Origin: Macrostomum hystrix | Taxonomy: Eukaryota; Platyhelminthes; Macrostomidae | Length of the DNA: 64,000 nt | Reading direction: 5' to 3' | NCBI GenBank assembly: GCA_950097015.1 | Contig: CATNEN010000038.1 | Span: 28,674,501 to 28,738,500 of the forward strand | Shown here: one piece after another, positions 1 to 12,037 of the stretch | Layout: each line of letters starts with the position of its first letter | Position numbering within the stretch: the first letter of the stretch is position 1 | Position numbers and translations under genes: made by a program | Notes under the pieces: model-generated | Database searches by the model: none | What the model was told of the DNA's origin: nothing | Seen by the model: the letters and a program-made list of their open reading frames with translations, nothing else

Positions 1-565
1 GCAGCAGAAACCGTAGAACCCGTAGAACTGTAATCGCAGCAGAATATGTAGCTATGGAATCGCAGCAGAATATGTAGCTATGGAATCGCAGCAGAATATG
101 TAGCTATGGAATCGCATCAGAAACCGTAGTAATGGAATCACAGCAGAACCCGAAGATTTGGAATCGCAGCAGAATGTGTAGCTATGGAATCGCAGCAGAA
201 TATGTAGCTATGGAATCGCAGCAGAAAAAGTAGCTATATAATCGCAGCAGAAAAAGTAGCTATATAATCGCAGCAGAAAAAGTAGCTATATAATCGCAGC
301 AGAAAAAGTAGCTATGGAATCGCAGCAGAAAAAGTAGCTTTGGAATCGCAGCAGAACCCGAAGCTATGGAATCGCAGCAGAAAAAGTAGCTATGGAATCG
401 CAGCAGAACCCGAAGCTATGGAATCGCAGCAGAATATGTAGCTCGTAGCTATGGAATCGCAGCAGAACCCGAAGCTATGGAATCGCAGCAGAATATGTAG
501 CTCGTAGCTATGGAATCGCAGCAGAACCCGAAGCTATGGAATCGTAGCAGAATCCATAGAAATGA
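1..565. repeat. 26-bp minisatellite (GAATCGCAGCAGAA core)
   Basis: Tandem units share GGAATCGCAGCAGAA with a variable second half (TATGTAGCTAT, AAAGTAGC, CCCGAAGCTAT). It continues beyond the left edge. Confidence 0.9.
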
Positions 566-1084
566 AATCACAGTTTAGAAGGTAAATGTTCATTCGTTTC
601 ACAGGAATTTTAATTAGATCGACACAGCATTTTCGGTTGTATTGTCGAGTAAATAAAAGTGCACAGTTGTTGTACAGTTGTTTTAGTGCTTTCGCATATT
701 TTGCTCGGCCAATAGCCAATGTCATTTATCAATGACGCTTTTAGACCAACTTTCTGGCGAAGAAATTGTCTTACAATGCGTTCCACTTAGCGAGCGGACA
801 ATGCAACAGGATAGTGATGACTATATGGCTACTAAATTGCACTTGGGAACAATTTAGGACAAAAAACATACTTAGGAAGAACTTTTTCAGATCTTTACAT
901 AGGTGGAGTCAGGGATGAAGAGTCATAGGTTTCTCTTTTATGCAAGTTCTGTTCGTCAATTAGCGAGAGTGCTTCGGTGGCAAACATACTCGAGCGTTGA
1001 AGACTTTTCGTCTATAGCTATGTAGATATAGCTAGCAATTCTTGGTTGTCTATAGGCTTCAAATTGAGCTGAGACAAGACATGC
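566..1084. other. Unique spacer, nothing recognised
   Basis: AT-rich single-copy sequence without a credible exon, SINE or repeat. Confidence 0.5.
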
Positions 1085-1835
1085 CTACTTCTCCTCCTAC
1101 ATCTCTACATGTCCTCTCTCCTCCCTCTCCCCTTAAGCAAACTGCTTTCTTGTAGCTACTGCCCAGAATATCTACTAACCCTGTCTGCTGTCCTCACCCC
1201 TGTCCTGTCCCCCCTCCCGTCCTCTCCCCCTCCTTTCCTCTCCCCCTCCTGTTCTCTCTCCCCCTCCTCTCCCCCTCCTGTCCTCTCCTCCCTCCTGTCC
1301 TCTCCCCCCTCCTGTCCCCTCCTCCCTCCTGTCCTCTCCCCTCCTGTCCTCTCCTCTCCTGTCCTCTCCCCCTCCTGTTCTCTCTCCCCTCCTCTCACCC
1401 TCCTGTCCTCTTTATCTGTCCTCTTTCCTCCTGTCCTCTTTCCTCCTGTCCTCTCCCCCCTCCTGTCCTCTCCCCTCCTGTCCTCTCCGCCTCCGTTCTC
1501 TCCCCCCTCCTATCCTCTCCCCCTTTTGTACTCTCCTTCCTGTCCTCTCCCCCTCCTTTCCTCTCCCCCTCCTGTTCTCTCTCCCCCTCCTCTCCCCCTC
1601 CTGTCCTCTCCTCCCTCCTGTCCTCTCCCCCCTCCTGTCCCCTCCTCCCTCCTGTCCTCTCCCCTCCTGTCCTCTCCCCCTCCTGTCCTCTCCCCTCCTG
1701 TCCTCTTTCCTCCTGTCCTCTCCCCCCTCCTGTCCTCTCCGCCTCCGTTCTCTCCCCCCTCCTATCCTCTCCCCCTTTTGTACTCTCCTTCCTGTCCTCT
1801 CCCCTTCTGTCCTCTCACCTTTTCTCTCCTAGCCT
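1085..1835. repeat. Polypyrimidine minisatellite (CCTCTCCCCCTCCTGT)
   Basis: Irregular 10-16-base C/T units, with an internal larger duplication: 1540-1680 repeats 1225-1345. The strand asymmetry makes triplex or G-rich strand structures possible. Confidence 0.85.
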
Positions 1836-2137
1836 TCATCCTGTTCCGTGCATCTGGGCGCTTCGATGAATTTGAAATTGTGTTTTTATTTCTAAAATCT
1901 AGCTAGTCAAGAATTAGCAATTAAATTGCAGTTTATTTTAAACGTGTCAAAAAGATGTTGAGGTTGACAGTCTCATGTCAAATTAAAACACTGCCTTATC
2001 CCATCCGCGCGTTCGATCTCTGAGACTATTTGTTAGATTGAGCTCGCTGACAAATTCCGCCCCATACTCAGATCTCCTCGTCAGAGGAGCAATAAAATTA
2101 AACTTGCCCGACTCTGAACCGCTCTGCTAAATCCTGA

Positions 2138-2195
2138 CCAATCAGGACTGGGCTATCTAGTTAATATAAATATATAGATACAGGCCGCCGCAGTC
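2138..2195 (+). promoter_or_regulatory. CCAAT/TATA core promoter of the plus-strand gene
   Basis: A CCAAT motif (2138-2142, in GACCAATCAGG) lies 23 bases before a TATA box, TATAAATA, at 2165-2172. Transcription would start near 2195. A strong splice donor (GTAAGTAAG, from 2310) follows about 115 bases later, so a short non-coding first exon fits. Assignment to the 6.5-11.9 kb gene is inferred from the donor and from the reading frame created by the splice. Confidence 0.5.
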
Positions 2196-5100
2196 TCATA
2201 CATACGCAAGCTCGGCAGTCTCTCATAGCCGCGATCCCAACCTTCAACAGTCAACTATTCTAGTCCTATCGCGAGGACGCGGCTCAGTTTACCAGCAGTC
2301 TTGTTAAATGTAAGTAAGTTGCATTTCTATCTAGCCGTTGGTTCTAAGTCTCTGCTTGATTATTTGTGCAAGCAGACCAAAGCATGTATATAGATTTAAT
2401 TAATTCTCTTCTAGTCCAACAAACTCTTGGCTCTAGAAAAATCTCTAGAGCTTTTGGTTGCTTTTGCGGAATACATATGGTTAACATTATTTAGAGAATT
2501 ACTAATAGATTGGCTACACAATATATATCGATATTTTAGGACAGTCAAACCGATAGGCAACACAATTAACGCTGGATAAAAGCACAGTTAGTACGAAATC
2601 TACTCGTACTTCTTTAAAGCTGAGCATATTGGTATGGAAAATAAGTGTTTGAATGAATTATCATACAATCTAATCACATGAATCAAGTGTAAACTTAAAT
2701 CCACCAAAATCCCATCCAGCTCACCAGAGTCTACCGAAATCCCATCCAGTTCACCAGAGTCTACCGAAATCCCATCCAGTTCACCAGAGTCTACCGAAAT
2801 CCCATCCAGTTCACCAGAGTCTACCGAAATCCCATCCAGTTCACCAGAGTCTACCGAAATCCCATCCAGTACACAAGAGTCTACCGAAATCCCATCCAGT
2901 TCACCAGAGTCTACTGAAATCCCATCCAGTTCACCAGAGTCTACCGAAATCCCATCCAGTTCACCAGAGTCTCCGAAATCCCATCCAGTTCACCAGAATC
3001 CAACGAAATCCCATCCAGTACACCAGAATCCAACGAAATCCCATCCAGTTCACCAGAGTCTACCGAAATCCCATCCAGTTCACCAGAGTCTCCGAAATCC
3101 CATCCAGTTCACCAGAGTCTACCGAAATCCCATCCAGTTCACCAGAGTCTACCGAAATCCCATCCAGTTCACCAGAATCCAACGAAATCCCATCGAGTAC
3201 ACCAGAATCCAGTAAAATCCCATCCAGTACACCAGAGTCTACCGAAATCCCATCCAGTTCACCAGAGTATACCGAAATCCCATCCAGTACACCAGAATCC
3301 AACGAAATCCCATCCAGTTCGCCAGAATCCAACGAAATCCCATCGAGTACACCAGAGTCTACCGAAATCCCATCCAGTACACCAGAGTCTACCGAAATCC
3401 CATCCAGTACACCAGAGTCTCCGAAATCCCATCCAGTTCACCAGAGTCTACCGAAATCCCATCGAGTACACCAGAATCCAGTAAAATCCCATCCAGTTCA
3501 CCAGAGTCTACCGAAATCCCATCCAGTTCACAAGAATCCAACGAAATCCAATCCAGTACACCAGAATCCAACGAAATCCCATCCAGTACACTAGAGTCTA
3601 CCAAAATCCCATCCAGTTCACTAGAGTCTACCGAAATCCCATCCAGTTCACCAGAATCCACCGAAATCCCATCCAGTTCACCAGAGTCTACCGAAATCCC
3701 ATCCAGTTCGCCAGAGTCTACCGAAATCCCATCCAGTACACCAGAATCCAACGAAATCCCATCGAGTACACCAGAATCCAGTAAAATCCCATCCAGTTCA
3801 CCAGAGTCTACCGAAATCCCATCCAGTTCACAAGAATCCAACGAAATCCAATCCAGTACACCAGAATCCAACGAAATCCCATCCAGTACACTAGAGTCTA
3901 CCGAAATCCCATCCAGTTCACTAGAGTCTACCGAAATCCCATCCAGTTCACCAGAATCCAACGAAATCCCATCCAGTACACCAGAATCCAACGAAATCCC
4001 ATCCAGTTCGCCAGAGTCTACCGAAATCCCATCCAGTACACCAGAATCCAACGAAATCCCATCCAGTACACCAGAGTCTACCGAAATCCCATCCAGTACA
4101 CCAGAATCCAACGAAATCCCATCTACTACACCAGAATCCAGTAAAATCCCATCTACTACACCAGAGTCTACCGAAATCCCATCCAGTTCGCCAGAGTCTA
4201 CCGAAATCCCATCCAGTACACCAGAATCCAACGAAATCCCATCCAGTACACCAGAGTCTACCGAAATCCCATCCAGTACACCAGAATCCAACGAAATCCC
4301 ATCGAGTACACCAGAATCCAGTAAAATCCCATCTACTACACCAGAGTCTACCGAAATCCCATCCAGTCACCAGAGTCCACCGAAATCCCATCCAGTACAC
4401 CAGAATCCAGTAAAATCCCATCCAGTACACCAGAATCCAGTAAAATCCCATCCAGTCACCAGAATCCACCGAAATCCCATCCAGTTCACCAGAGTCTACC
4501 GAAATCCCATCCAGTTCACAAGAATCCAACGAAATCCAATCCAGTACACCAGAATCCAGTAAAATCCCATCCACTACACCAGAGTCTACCGAAATCCCAT
4601 CCAGTCACCAGAGTCCACCGAAATCCCATCCAGTTCACCAGAGTCTACCGAAATCCCATCCAGTTCGCCAGAGTCTACCGAAATCCCATCCAGTACACCA
4701 GAATCCAACGAAATCCCATCCAGTTCACCAGAGTCTACCGAAATCCCATCCAGTTCGCCAGAGTCTACCGAAATCCCATCCAGTACACCAGAATCCAACG
4801 AAATCCCATCCAGTTCGCCAGAGTCTACCGAAATCCCATCCAGTTCGCCAGAGTCTACCGAAATCCCATCCAGTTCGCCAGAGTCTACCGAAATCCCATC
4901 CAGTTCACCAGAATCCAACGAAATCCCATCCAGTACACCAGAATCCAACGAAATCCCATCCAGTTCGCCAGAGTCTACCGAAATCCCATCCAGTACACCA
5001 GAATCCAACGAAATCCCATCCAGTACACCAGAGTCTACCGAAATCCCATCCAGTACACCAGAATCCAACGAAATCCCATCGAGTACACCAGAATCCAGTA

Positions 5101-8100
5101 AAATCCCATCTACTACACCAGAGTCTACCGAAATCCCATCCAGTTCGCCAGAGTCTACCGAAATCCCATCCAGTACACCAGAATCCAACGAAATCCCATC
5201 CAGTACACCAGAGTCTACCGAAATCCCATCCAGTACACCAGAATCCAACGAAATCCCATCGAGTACACCAGAATCCAGTAAAATCCCATCTACTACACCA
5301 GAGTCTACCGAAATCCCATCCAGTCACCAGAGTCCACCGAAATCCCATCCAGTACACCAGAATCCAACGAAATCCCATCCAGTTCACCAGAGTCTACCGA
5401 AATCCCATCCAGTTCGCCAGAGTCTACCGAAATCCCATCCAGTACACCAGAATCCAACGAAATCCCATCGAGTACACCAGAATCCAGTAAAATCCCATCC
5501 AGTTCACCAGAGTCTACCGAAATCCCATCCAGTTCACAAGAATCCAACGAAATCCAATCCAGTACACCAGAATCCAACGAAATCCCATCCAGTACACTAG
5601 AGTCTACCGAAATCCCATCCAGTTCACTAGAGTCTACCGAAATCCCATCCAGTTCACCAGAATCCACCGAAATCCCATCCAGTTCACCAGAATCCAGTAA
5701 AATCCCATCCACTACACCAGAGTCTACCGAAATCCCATCCAGTCACCAGAGTCCACCGAAATCCCATCCAGTTCACTAGAGTCGACCGAAATCCCATCCA
5801 GTTCACCAGAGTCTACCGAAATCCAATCCAGTACACCAGAATCCAGCGAAATCCCATCGAGTACACCAGAATCCAGTAAAATCTCATCCAGTCACCAGAG
5901 TCTACCGAAATCCCATCCAGTTCACAAGAATCCAACGAAATCCAATCCAGTACACCAGAATCCAACGAAATCCCATCCAGTACACTAGAGTCTACCGAAA
6001 TCCCATCCAGTTCACTAGAGTCTACCGAAATCCCATCCAGTTCACTAGAGTCTACCGAAATCCCATCCAGTACACCAGAATCCAGCGAAACCCCTTCCTG
6101 TAAATCTAATTCTACTGAAATCCCCATTCACTTAAATCCCCATGTACACCAGAGCGCTAGAGGAATAGAGCGGCACGGAATGCACAATCAGTGTAGAGAG
6201 AACAAAGAGCCAACCAATCAGCGCACGAGTTGGGGGTTAGATAGTCAACCAAGGGGTAGAAAAAGTGAGCTAACCAATCAGCGCACGAGTTGGTGTTAGA
6301 TTGGTAACCAAGGGGTAGAAAAAGTGAGCTAACCAATCAGCGCACGAGTTGGTGTTAGATAGTCAACCAAGGGGTAGAAAAAGAGAGCTAAACCAATCAG
6401 CGCCGAGTTGGGGTTGAGATTAAACCAGGGGTGGTAAAAATATTGTTAAGATTGAACAGAGTATCCGAAAGCATGTAAGCAGGGAAATAGATAATCCAGC
6501 CTTTTCTGTCAATCAATTTACGCCACAGGAGTCACTGCTGCGAAGGTCTGGCACGGATCTGCCGCTCCTACTGCCGTCACCTCCTGTCCGCAACAGCTGG
6601 CAGATTTTGGCACATTGTCGCCGTTGATGACACAGACGCTGGCAATGCAAGCATTAGCAGCAGCAGCAGCAGCTGTATAAAAATTTGCCGAGGGCGCCAA
6701 ATTGCATGCAGTTGCGTTTGCCATCGCAGAAAAGTACAATCGCGAGTAGGAGACGAACAAGAAAATGATGAAAGTGACAATGAAGAGTGTCGAATGCTGC
6801 CTCAGTCCTGCCAAAGCGAATGTCGCAATTCACACCTGCTGGCATCGGACAGCGCCATAGAGATGACTTCATTGTGCTGCTACGGTCGGATGATGCACTC
6901 TAGTTCCAGACTGAGCGAGGATGGACCAGTGTACAGGTGAGTTTTTACCTAAACCCTTTGACTAGGTTTTCGAGAAAATTATTCTCAAATTAAAAATATA
7001 TAATACAAAAATAGTCCATCAGAAACGAGTCGTTTGTTTCATAGAATCGACATAAATTTCGATTCATAACTTTGAAATCAGAAAATATTTCCTAGAAAGG
7101 CCAGGTTTTTTAGAATTTACATACGTTTCCTAGAAAATTTTCTTTTCCTAAACTGGCCATATATTTTGTTGGCACGCTACGTAAGGTTTGCTAAAATTAA
7201 CATAAGTTTCTTAGAATCGTTATAGGGTTTTTTAGAATCAGCGTGGGTTTCTTTGAATAATAAAATGGGTTTCCTAGAATCCACATTTGTTTCTAGGAAT
7301 CGGTATTTTTTCTTGAAGTACTAGAAGCAACAGTATGAATCAACAGTATGAAGCAGCATAGGTTTCTAAGAATCAGCACGGGTTTGTTCTTTAGAATCGG
7401 AAAGGGTTTCGTAATATCAGAATAGATTTCTTAGAATAAACATTTGTTTCCTAGAAGCCGCATTGGTTTCTTAGAATTGGAATGGGTTTTTCGTAGAATC
7501 AGAATGTCTAGGTTTCTTTGAACCAGAATAGGTTTCTTAGAACCAGGATAGATTTCTTAGAACCAGAATGGGTTTCTTAGAACCAGAATAGGTTTCTTAG
7601 AACCAGAATAGGTTTCTTAGAACCAGAATGGGTTTCTTAGAACTAGTATGGGTTTCTTAGAACTAGAATAGGTTTCTTAGAACTAGAATAGGTTTCTTAG
7701 AACCAGAATAGGTTTCTTAGATCCAGAATAGGTTTCTTAGAACCAGAATAGGTTTCTTAGAACCAGAATAGGTTTCTTAGAACCAGAATAGGTTTCTTAG
7801 AACCAGAATAGGTTTCTTAGAACCAGAATAGGTTTCTTAGAACCAGAATAGATTTCTTAGAACTAGAATATGTTTCTTAGAACTAGAATATGTTTCTTAG
7901 AACCAGAATAGGTTTCTTAGAACCAGAATATGTTTCTTAGAACTAGAATATGTTTCTTAGAACTAGAATAGGTTTCTTAGAACCAGAATAGGTTTCTTAG
8001 AACCAGAATAGGTTTCTTAGAACTAGAATAGGTTTCTTAGAACCAGAAAAGTTCTCTAAAACTAGCTGACAGGAGTTATATGTCAAGAGCTTGTCAACAA

Positions 8101-11100
8101 AGTGATATTCGAAATAGGAAAACTAATTTATGACCGAGTTTAGACTTAACGACTGCGGATGAAGGACAATATAGGATCCCAGTGCTTCTGAATGCTGTCC
8201 CTTAGGAATATTTTTCTCTGACCTAATTCGTTGGGAAAAACTAGAAACACAGACTCAATCAAGTAATTTAATCAACTTTTATCGACTTTTAATTAAAAGT
8301 AGTAGCTCGCCGTTTCATAGGGAAATAGGACTGGCAAGAAAACAGAAGTGATATGAAGAGCATGGAGTGACTTGCAGAGAATATATTTACAATGATAAAA
8401 TACTTTGAAGGCGAGAATGGAATGACAAGAAGAGAATGGAGTGACAGGATGAGAATGGAGGGACAAGGGAAGAATGGAGTGATAAGTAGAGATAAGAGTG
8501 ACAAGGAGAGAATGAAGTGACAGGATGAGAATGGAGTGACAAGGAGAGAATGGAGTGACAGGATCAGAATTGAGTGACAAGATGAAAAGGGAGTGATAAG
8601 GAAGAGAATGGAGTGACAAGATGAAAAGTGAGTGACAAGGAGAGAATGGAGTGACAAGATAAGAATGGAGTGACAAGATGAAAAGGGAGCGACAAGGAAG
8701 AGAATGGAGTGACAAGATGAAAAGGGAGTGACAAGGAGAGAATGGAATGACAAAGAGAGAATTGGGTGACAATAAAAGAATGGAGTGAAAAGATGGGAAT
8801 GGAGTGAAAAGAATAGAATGGGGTGACAACGAGAGAACGTAGTGGCAAGGTCTAGCATAGTAGAAGTATCTATTAAGAATAACAAAAAAGAATAAATCAA
8901 AGGAAGAGAAGGTGAAGTGGGATTAAGCTCGTACATAACAAACTTGACTGCACAAGATAGATAATGGTGAAAGTGGTTAATTAATTTTCCTGCTAAAGCC
9001 ACAGACACACAGTTAGCAGAAGAGAAAAATTAATCGCAGCCTTTTGCAATGCCAAATTGATGTACGACTGCCTTCTTGGCTGAGTTTGCCAAGCCACTTT
9101 GAGCTGTCAGTTTTAAACTGGTTCCCATACTCCTTACTGACTCTAAATTGTGTTTGAGTATAGAAAAAGTCTACGTGAATAACTGGCCATAAAGAATTGA
9201 ATAAAATAGTTGCTAAGGGCCAGTTTTTTTATCCATTGTTGAAGCCAGACAGATAAACTAAGAGTCTACGATAAGAAAGCAAATGTCAGCAGAAAATGTA
9301 TGATCTATTAAATAATATGACAGTGCTATTCTGGGTCGGTTTGTACTTTATTGACACTGAATGCTACCATGCACGATGCTTGCTACTGATTTGTTTCGAT
9401 AAGTAGTATATATACGAGTTATTATATATTATATCCTATCAGTTGAGAAAAAATCTAACTGTTTTTAATTGATTAGTAATTTCGATGATTCCTGTGGTGT
9501 GATTCTACGATCTTCTGTCTAACAGGTTCGATGATCTGTCTAACAGGTTCGATGATCTTCTGTCTAACAGGTTCGATGATCTTCTGTCTAACAGGTTCGA
9601 TGATCTGTCTAACAGGTTCGATGATCTTCTGTCTAACAGGTTCGATGATCTTCTGTCTAACAGGTTCGATGATCATCTGTCTAACAGGTTCGATGATCTT
9701 CTGTCTAACAGGTTCGATGATCTTCTGTCTAACAGGTTCGATGATCTTCTGTCTAACAGGTTCGATGATCTTCTGTCTAACAGGTTCGATGATCTTCTGT
9801 CTAACAGGTTTGACGATCTTCTGTCTAACAGGTTCTATGATCTTCTGTCTAACAGGTTCGATGATCTTCTGTCTAACAGATTGGATGATCTTCTGTCTAA
9901 CAGGTTTGACGATCTTCTGTCTAACAGGTTCGATGATCTTCTGTCTAACAGGTTCGACGATCTTCTGTCTAACAGGTTCGATGATCTTCTGTCTAACAGG
10001 TTTCATAATCTTCTGTCTAACAGGTTTCATAATCTTCTGTCTAACAGGTTCGATGATCTTCTGTCTAACAGGTTCGATGATCTTCTGTCTAACAGGTTCG
10101 ATGATCTTCTGTCTAACAGGTTCGATGATCTTCTGTCTAACAGGTTCGATGATCTTCTGTCTAACAGGTTCGACGATCTTCTGTCTAACAGGTTCGATGA
10201 TCTTCTGTCTAACAGGTTTCATAATCTTCTGTCTAACAGGTTTCATAATCTTCTGTCTAACAGGTTCGATGATCTTCTGTCTAACAGGTTCGATGATCTT
10301 CTGTCTAACAGGTTCGATGATCTTCTGTCTAACAGGTTTGACGATCTTCTGTCTAACAGGTTCTATGATCTTCTGTCTAACAGGTTCGATGATCATCTGT
10401 CTAACAGGTTTGATGATCTTCTGTCTAACATGTTCAATGATCTTCTGTCTAACAGGTTCGATGATCTTCTGTCTAACAGGTTCGATGTTCTTCTGTCTAA
10501 CAGGTTCGACGATCTTCTGTCTAACAGGTTCGATGATCATCTGTCTAACAGGTTTCATAATCTTCTGTCTAACAGGTTTCATAATCTTCTGTCTAACAGG
10601 TTCGATGATCTTCTGTCTAACAGGTTCGATGATCTTCTGTCTAACAGGTTCGATGATCTTCTGTCTAACAGGTTCGATGATCTTCTGTCTAACAGGTTCG
10701 ATGATCTTCTGTCTAACAGGTTCGATGATCTTCTGTCTAACAGGTTTCATAATCTTCTGTCTAACAGGTTTCATAATCTTCTGTCTAACAGGTTCGATGA
10801 TCTTCTGTCTAACAGGTTCGATGATCTTCTGTCTAACAGGTTGGATGATCTTCTGTCTAACAGGTTGGATGATCTTCTGTCTAACAGGTTGGATGATCTT
10901 CTGTCTAACAGGTTCGATGATCTTCTGTCTAACAGGTTCGATGATCTTCTGTCTAACAGGTTGGATGATCTGTCTAACAGGTTGGATGATCTGTCTAACA
11001 GTTTCGATGATCTTCTCTCTAACAGGTTGGATGATCTGTCTAACAGGTTGGATGATCTGTCTAACAGGTTGGATGATCTTCTGTCTAACAGGTTCGATGA

Positions 11101-11948
11101 TCTTCTGTCTAACAGGTTCGATGATCTTCTGTCTAGCAGGTTCGATGATCTTCTGTCTAACAGGTTCGATGATCTTCTGTCTAACATGTTCAATGATCTT
11201 CTGTCTAACAGGTTCGATGATCTTCTGTCTAACAGGTTCGATGATCATCTGTCTAACAGGTTCGATGATTATCTGTCAAACAGGTTGGATTATGTTTCCC
11301 CTGCACTCCAACAGGTACGTAAGCAGCATTTCAATGGAACTTCAGCAGCAACAGCAGCAGCATAAAAATCCTGAAAGGCGATTCAATCACCTTTTGCACA
11401 TCAACAATGAGGAGCCTGGCGAGCTGAACAGCCAGACCATTGGCGCCCAGCTACAGAGTTTGAGGAGAATTTTATTAAACAATGAGTCCAACGAGATACA
11501 ATTCTGGCTGTTGGACACACTTCAGCAGCGAATCGAGGACGGACGTATTGGTGACTCGGTGAGGTGTTGTCGACTGCTTCTGCCATTGCTGATGCTACCA
11601 AACGACCAGCGACTCGGCGCTGCTGAAGAATTCGACAACTCAGTCGGCTGTCTGCCACGCCTGCTGCGTCAGTTGGAAGAACGTCAGAAGCGAATTCGAA
11701 CTCGCGACCTCTCAACAACTCCGCCATCGTCAGCCAGCGTGGACAGCTTACCTGCTGCAGCTGCCGCAGTCGGCCTTGGCGGCTGCGTTGAGCTAGAGCT
11801 CCGGCATCATCAGAAACATCGTCGCTGTTTAAGTCGACGCGTTGATGACGACAGACGAAATAGCGGCGCCGACGACTTTGGCGACTCAGTTGACGACATC
11901 GAGGACTGCTATCTTGATGACTCGGAGACATCGTCGGATGCTGACTGA
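2195..11948 (+). CDS. Unrecognised 347-residue protein, 3 exons, start codon split by intron 1
   Basis: Proposed exons are about 2195-2309 (leader ending in AT), 6529-6936 and 11315-11948. The leader ends AAAT before a GTAAGTAAG donor. Exon 2 begins with G after a CAG acceptor, so the ATG is assembled across the junction and runs in frame MSHCCEGLARICRSYCR... The exon 2-3 junction (AG joined to G, giving Arg) preserves the frame to a TGA at 11946-11948. AT plus 408 plus 634 bases is exactly 348 codons. The N-terminal half is Cys-rich with a poly-Ser run and an acidic stretch (DEQENDESDNEE). The C-terminal half has a poly-Gln run, a helical Leu-rich region (about residues 160-250), Ala-rich linkers and an acidic Ser/Asp tail ending SSDAD. 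No domain is recognised. The frame is convincing from composition and phase, but the exon 1 link is inferred. It is convergent with unc-13. Confidence 0.62.
2311..2690. other. Unique start of intron 1
   Basis: AT-rich single-copy sequence after the GTAAGTAAG donor. No other feature seen. Confidence 0.5.
2698..6095. repeat. 30-bp minisatellite, about 3.4 kb
   Basis: Units have the form CCAGTTCACCAGAGTCTACC followed by GAAATCCCAT, with variants such as GTACACCAGAATCCAACG and AATCCAGTAAAATCCC. Variant order repeats in blocks of several hundred bases (for example 3721-4290 against 5400-5640), showing higher-order duplication. A unit length divisible by three keeps minus-strand frames open (DSGVLDGIS...), which are not genes. 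It lies inside proposed intron 1. Confidence 0.95.
6190..6425. repeat. 60-bp repeat, four copies, each with a CCAAT element
   Basis: Copies start at AACCAATCAGCGC 6212, 6272, 6331 and 6391, each followed by CGAGTTGG and AACCAAGGGGTAGAAAAA. It lies just before exon 2 of the plus-strand gene. Confidence 0.85.
6529..6936 (+). CDS. Exon 2 of the plus-strand unknown gene
   Basis: The acceptor TTTACGCCACAG precedes the exon and the donor AG|GTGAGT follows it. The 136-codon frame contains repeated Cys pairs and an acidic segment before PVYR at the donor. An overlapping frame (NPAFSVNQFTPQESLLRRS...) is open upstream but stops at a TGA near 6630, so it is not preferred. Confidence 0.6.
7080..8050. 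repeat. 20-bp minisatellite with degenerate left flank
   Basis: The regular array is at about 7490-8050 with the unit GGTTTCTTAGAACCAGAATA. From 7080 to 7490 the same TTTCTTAGAAT motif recurs irregularly, a visible gradient from degenerate to homogeneous. It lies in intron 2 of the plus-strand gene, where the unit carries TTTCTTAG on the sense strand. Confidence 0.9.
8400..8845. repeat. Purine-rich 16-20-bp minisatellite
   Basis: Irregular units of GAATGGAGTGACAAG with GAGA or ATGA spacers, in intron 2 of the plus-strand gene. Minus-strand open frames (SLHSLLVTPFS...) are repeat translation. Confidence 0.85.
8846..9505. other. Unique intronic sequence
   Basis: AT-rich single-copy part of intron 2. 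No exon or element recognised. Confidence 0.5.
9510..11295. repeat. 24-bp minisatellite, TCTAACAGGTTCGATGATC type
   Basis: About 1.8 kb of units containing TGTCTAACAGGTTCGATGAT, with 21-base deletion variants at both ends and TTTCATAAT variants in pairs. The array ends about 20 bases before the exon 3 acceptor. The related array at 23.4-24.5 kb is in opposite genomic orientation but the same orientation relative to its host gene. Confidence 0.95.
11315..11948 (+). CDS. Terminal exon of the plus-strand unknown gene
   Basis: A pyrimidine-rich acceptor (TTTCCCCTGCACTCCAACAG) opens this exon 20 bases beyond the end of a minisatellite. It encodes poly-Gln, a predicted helical segment (SLRRILLNNESNEIQFWLLD) and an acidic C-terminus. 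The frame also runs open upstream through the array, but that part is repeat translation. Confidence 0.72.
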
Positions 11949-11989
11949 TGAACAGTTCTGACTTCTGAAGGTCAGAAGTTCGAATCTGT

Positions 11990-11995
11990 AATAAA
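11990..11995 (+). terminator. AATAAA polyadenylation signal
   Basis: AATAAA lies 42 bases after the stop codon of the plus-strand gene. Just before it is a small hairpin, TTCTGAC ... GTCAGAA, with an 8-base loop (about 11956-11977). Confidence 0.6.
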
Positions 11996-12037
11996 TAATT
12001 CTAAACGCAATCGCTTCCAACGTGTCGCTGGTGAAAA

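Noticed and set aside
1109-1906. 265-codon Ser/Pro/Leu-rich plus-strand ORF
   Set aside because: Translation of a polypyrimidine repeat. The unique tail is short and lacks support.
2698-6095. Minus-strand open frames up to 300 codons reading DSGVLDGIS repeats
   Set aside because: Unit length 30 is divisible by three, so frames stay open in several phases at once. There are no splice sites or unique flanking coding sequence, and the region lies in an intron.
9473-11300. Open frames of 494-805 codons on the plus strand and 591 on the minus strand
   Set aside because: 24-bp repeat translation. Only the part after the acceptor at 11314 is non-repetitive and real.
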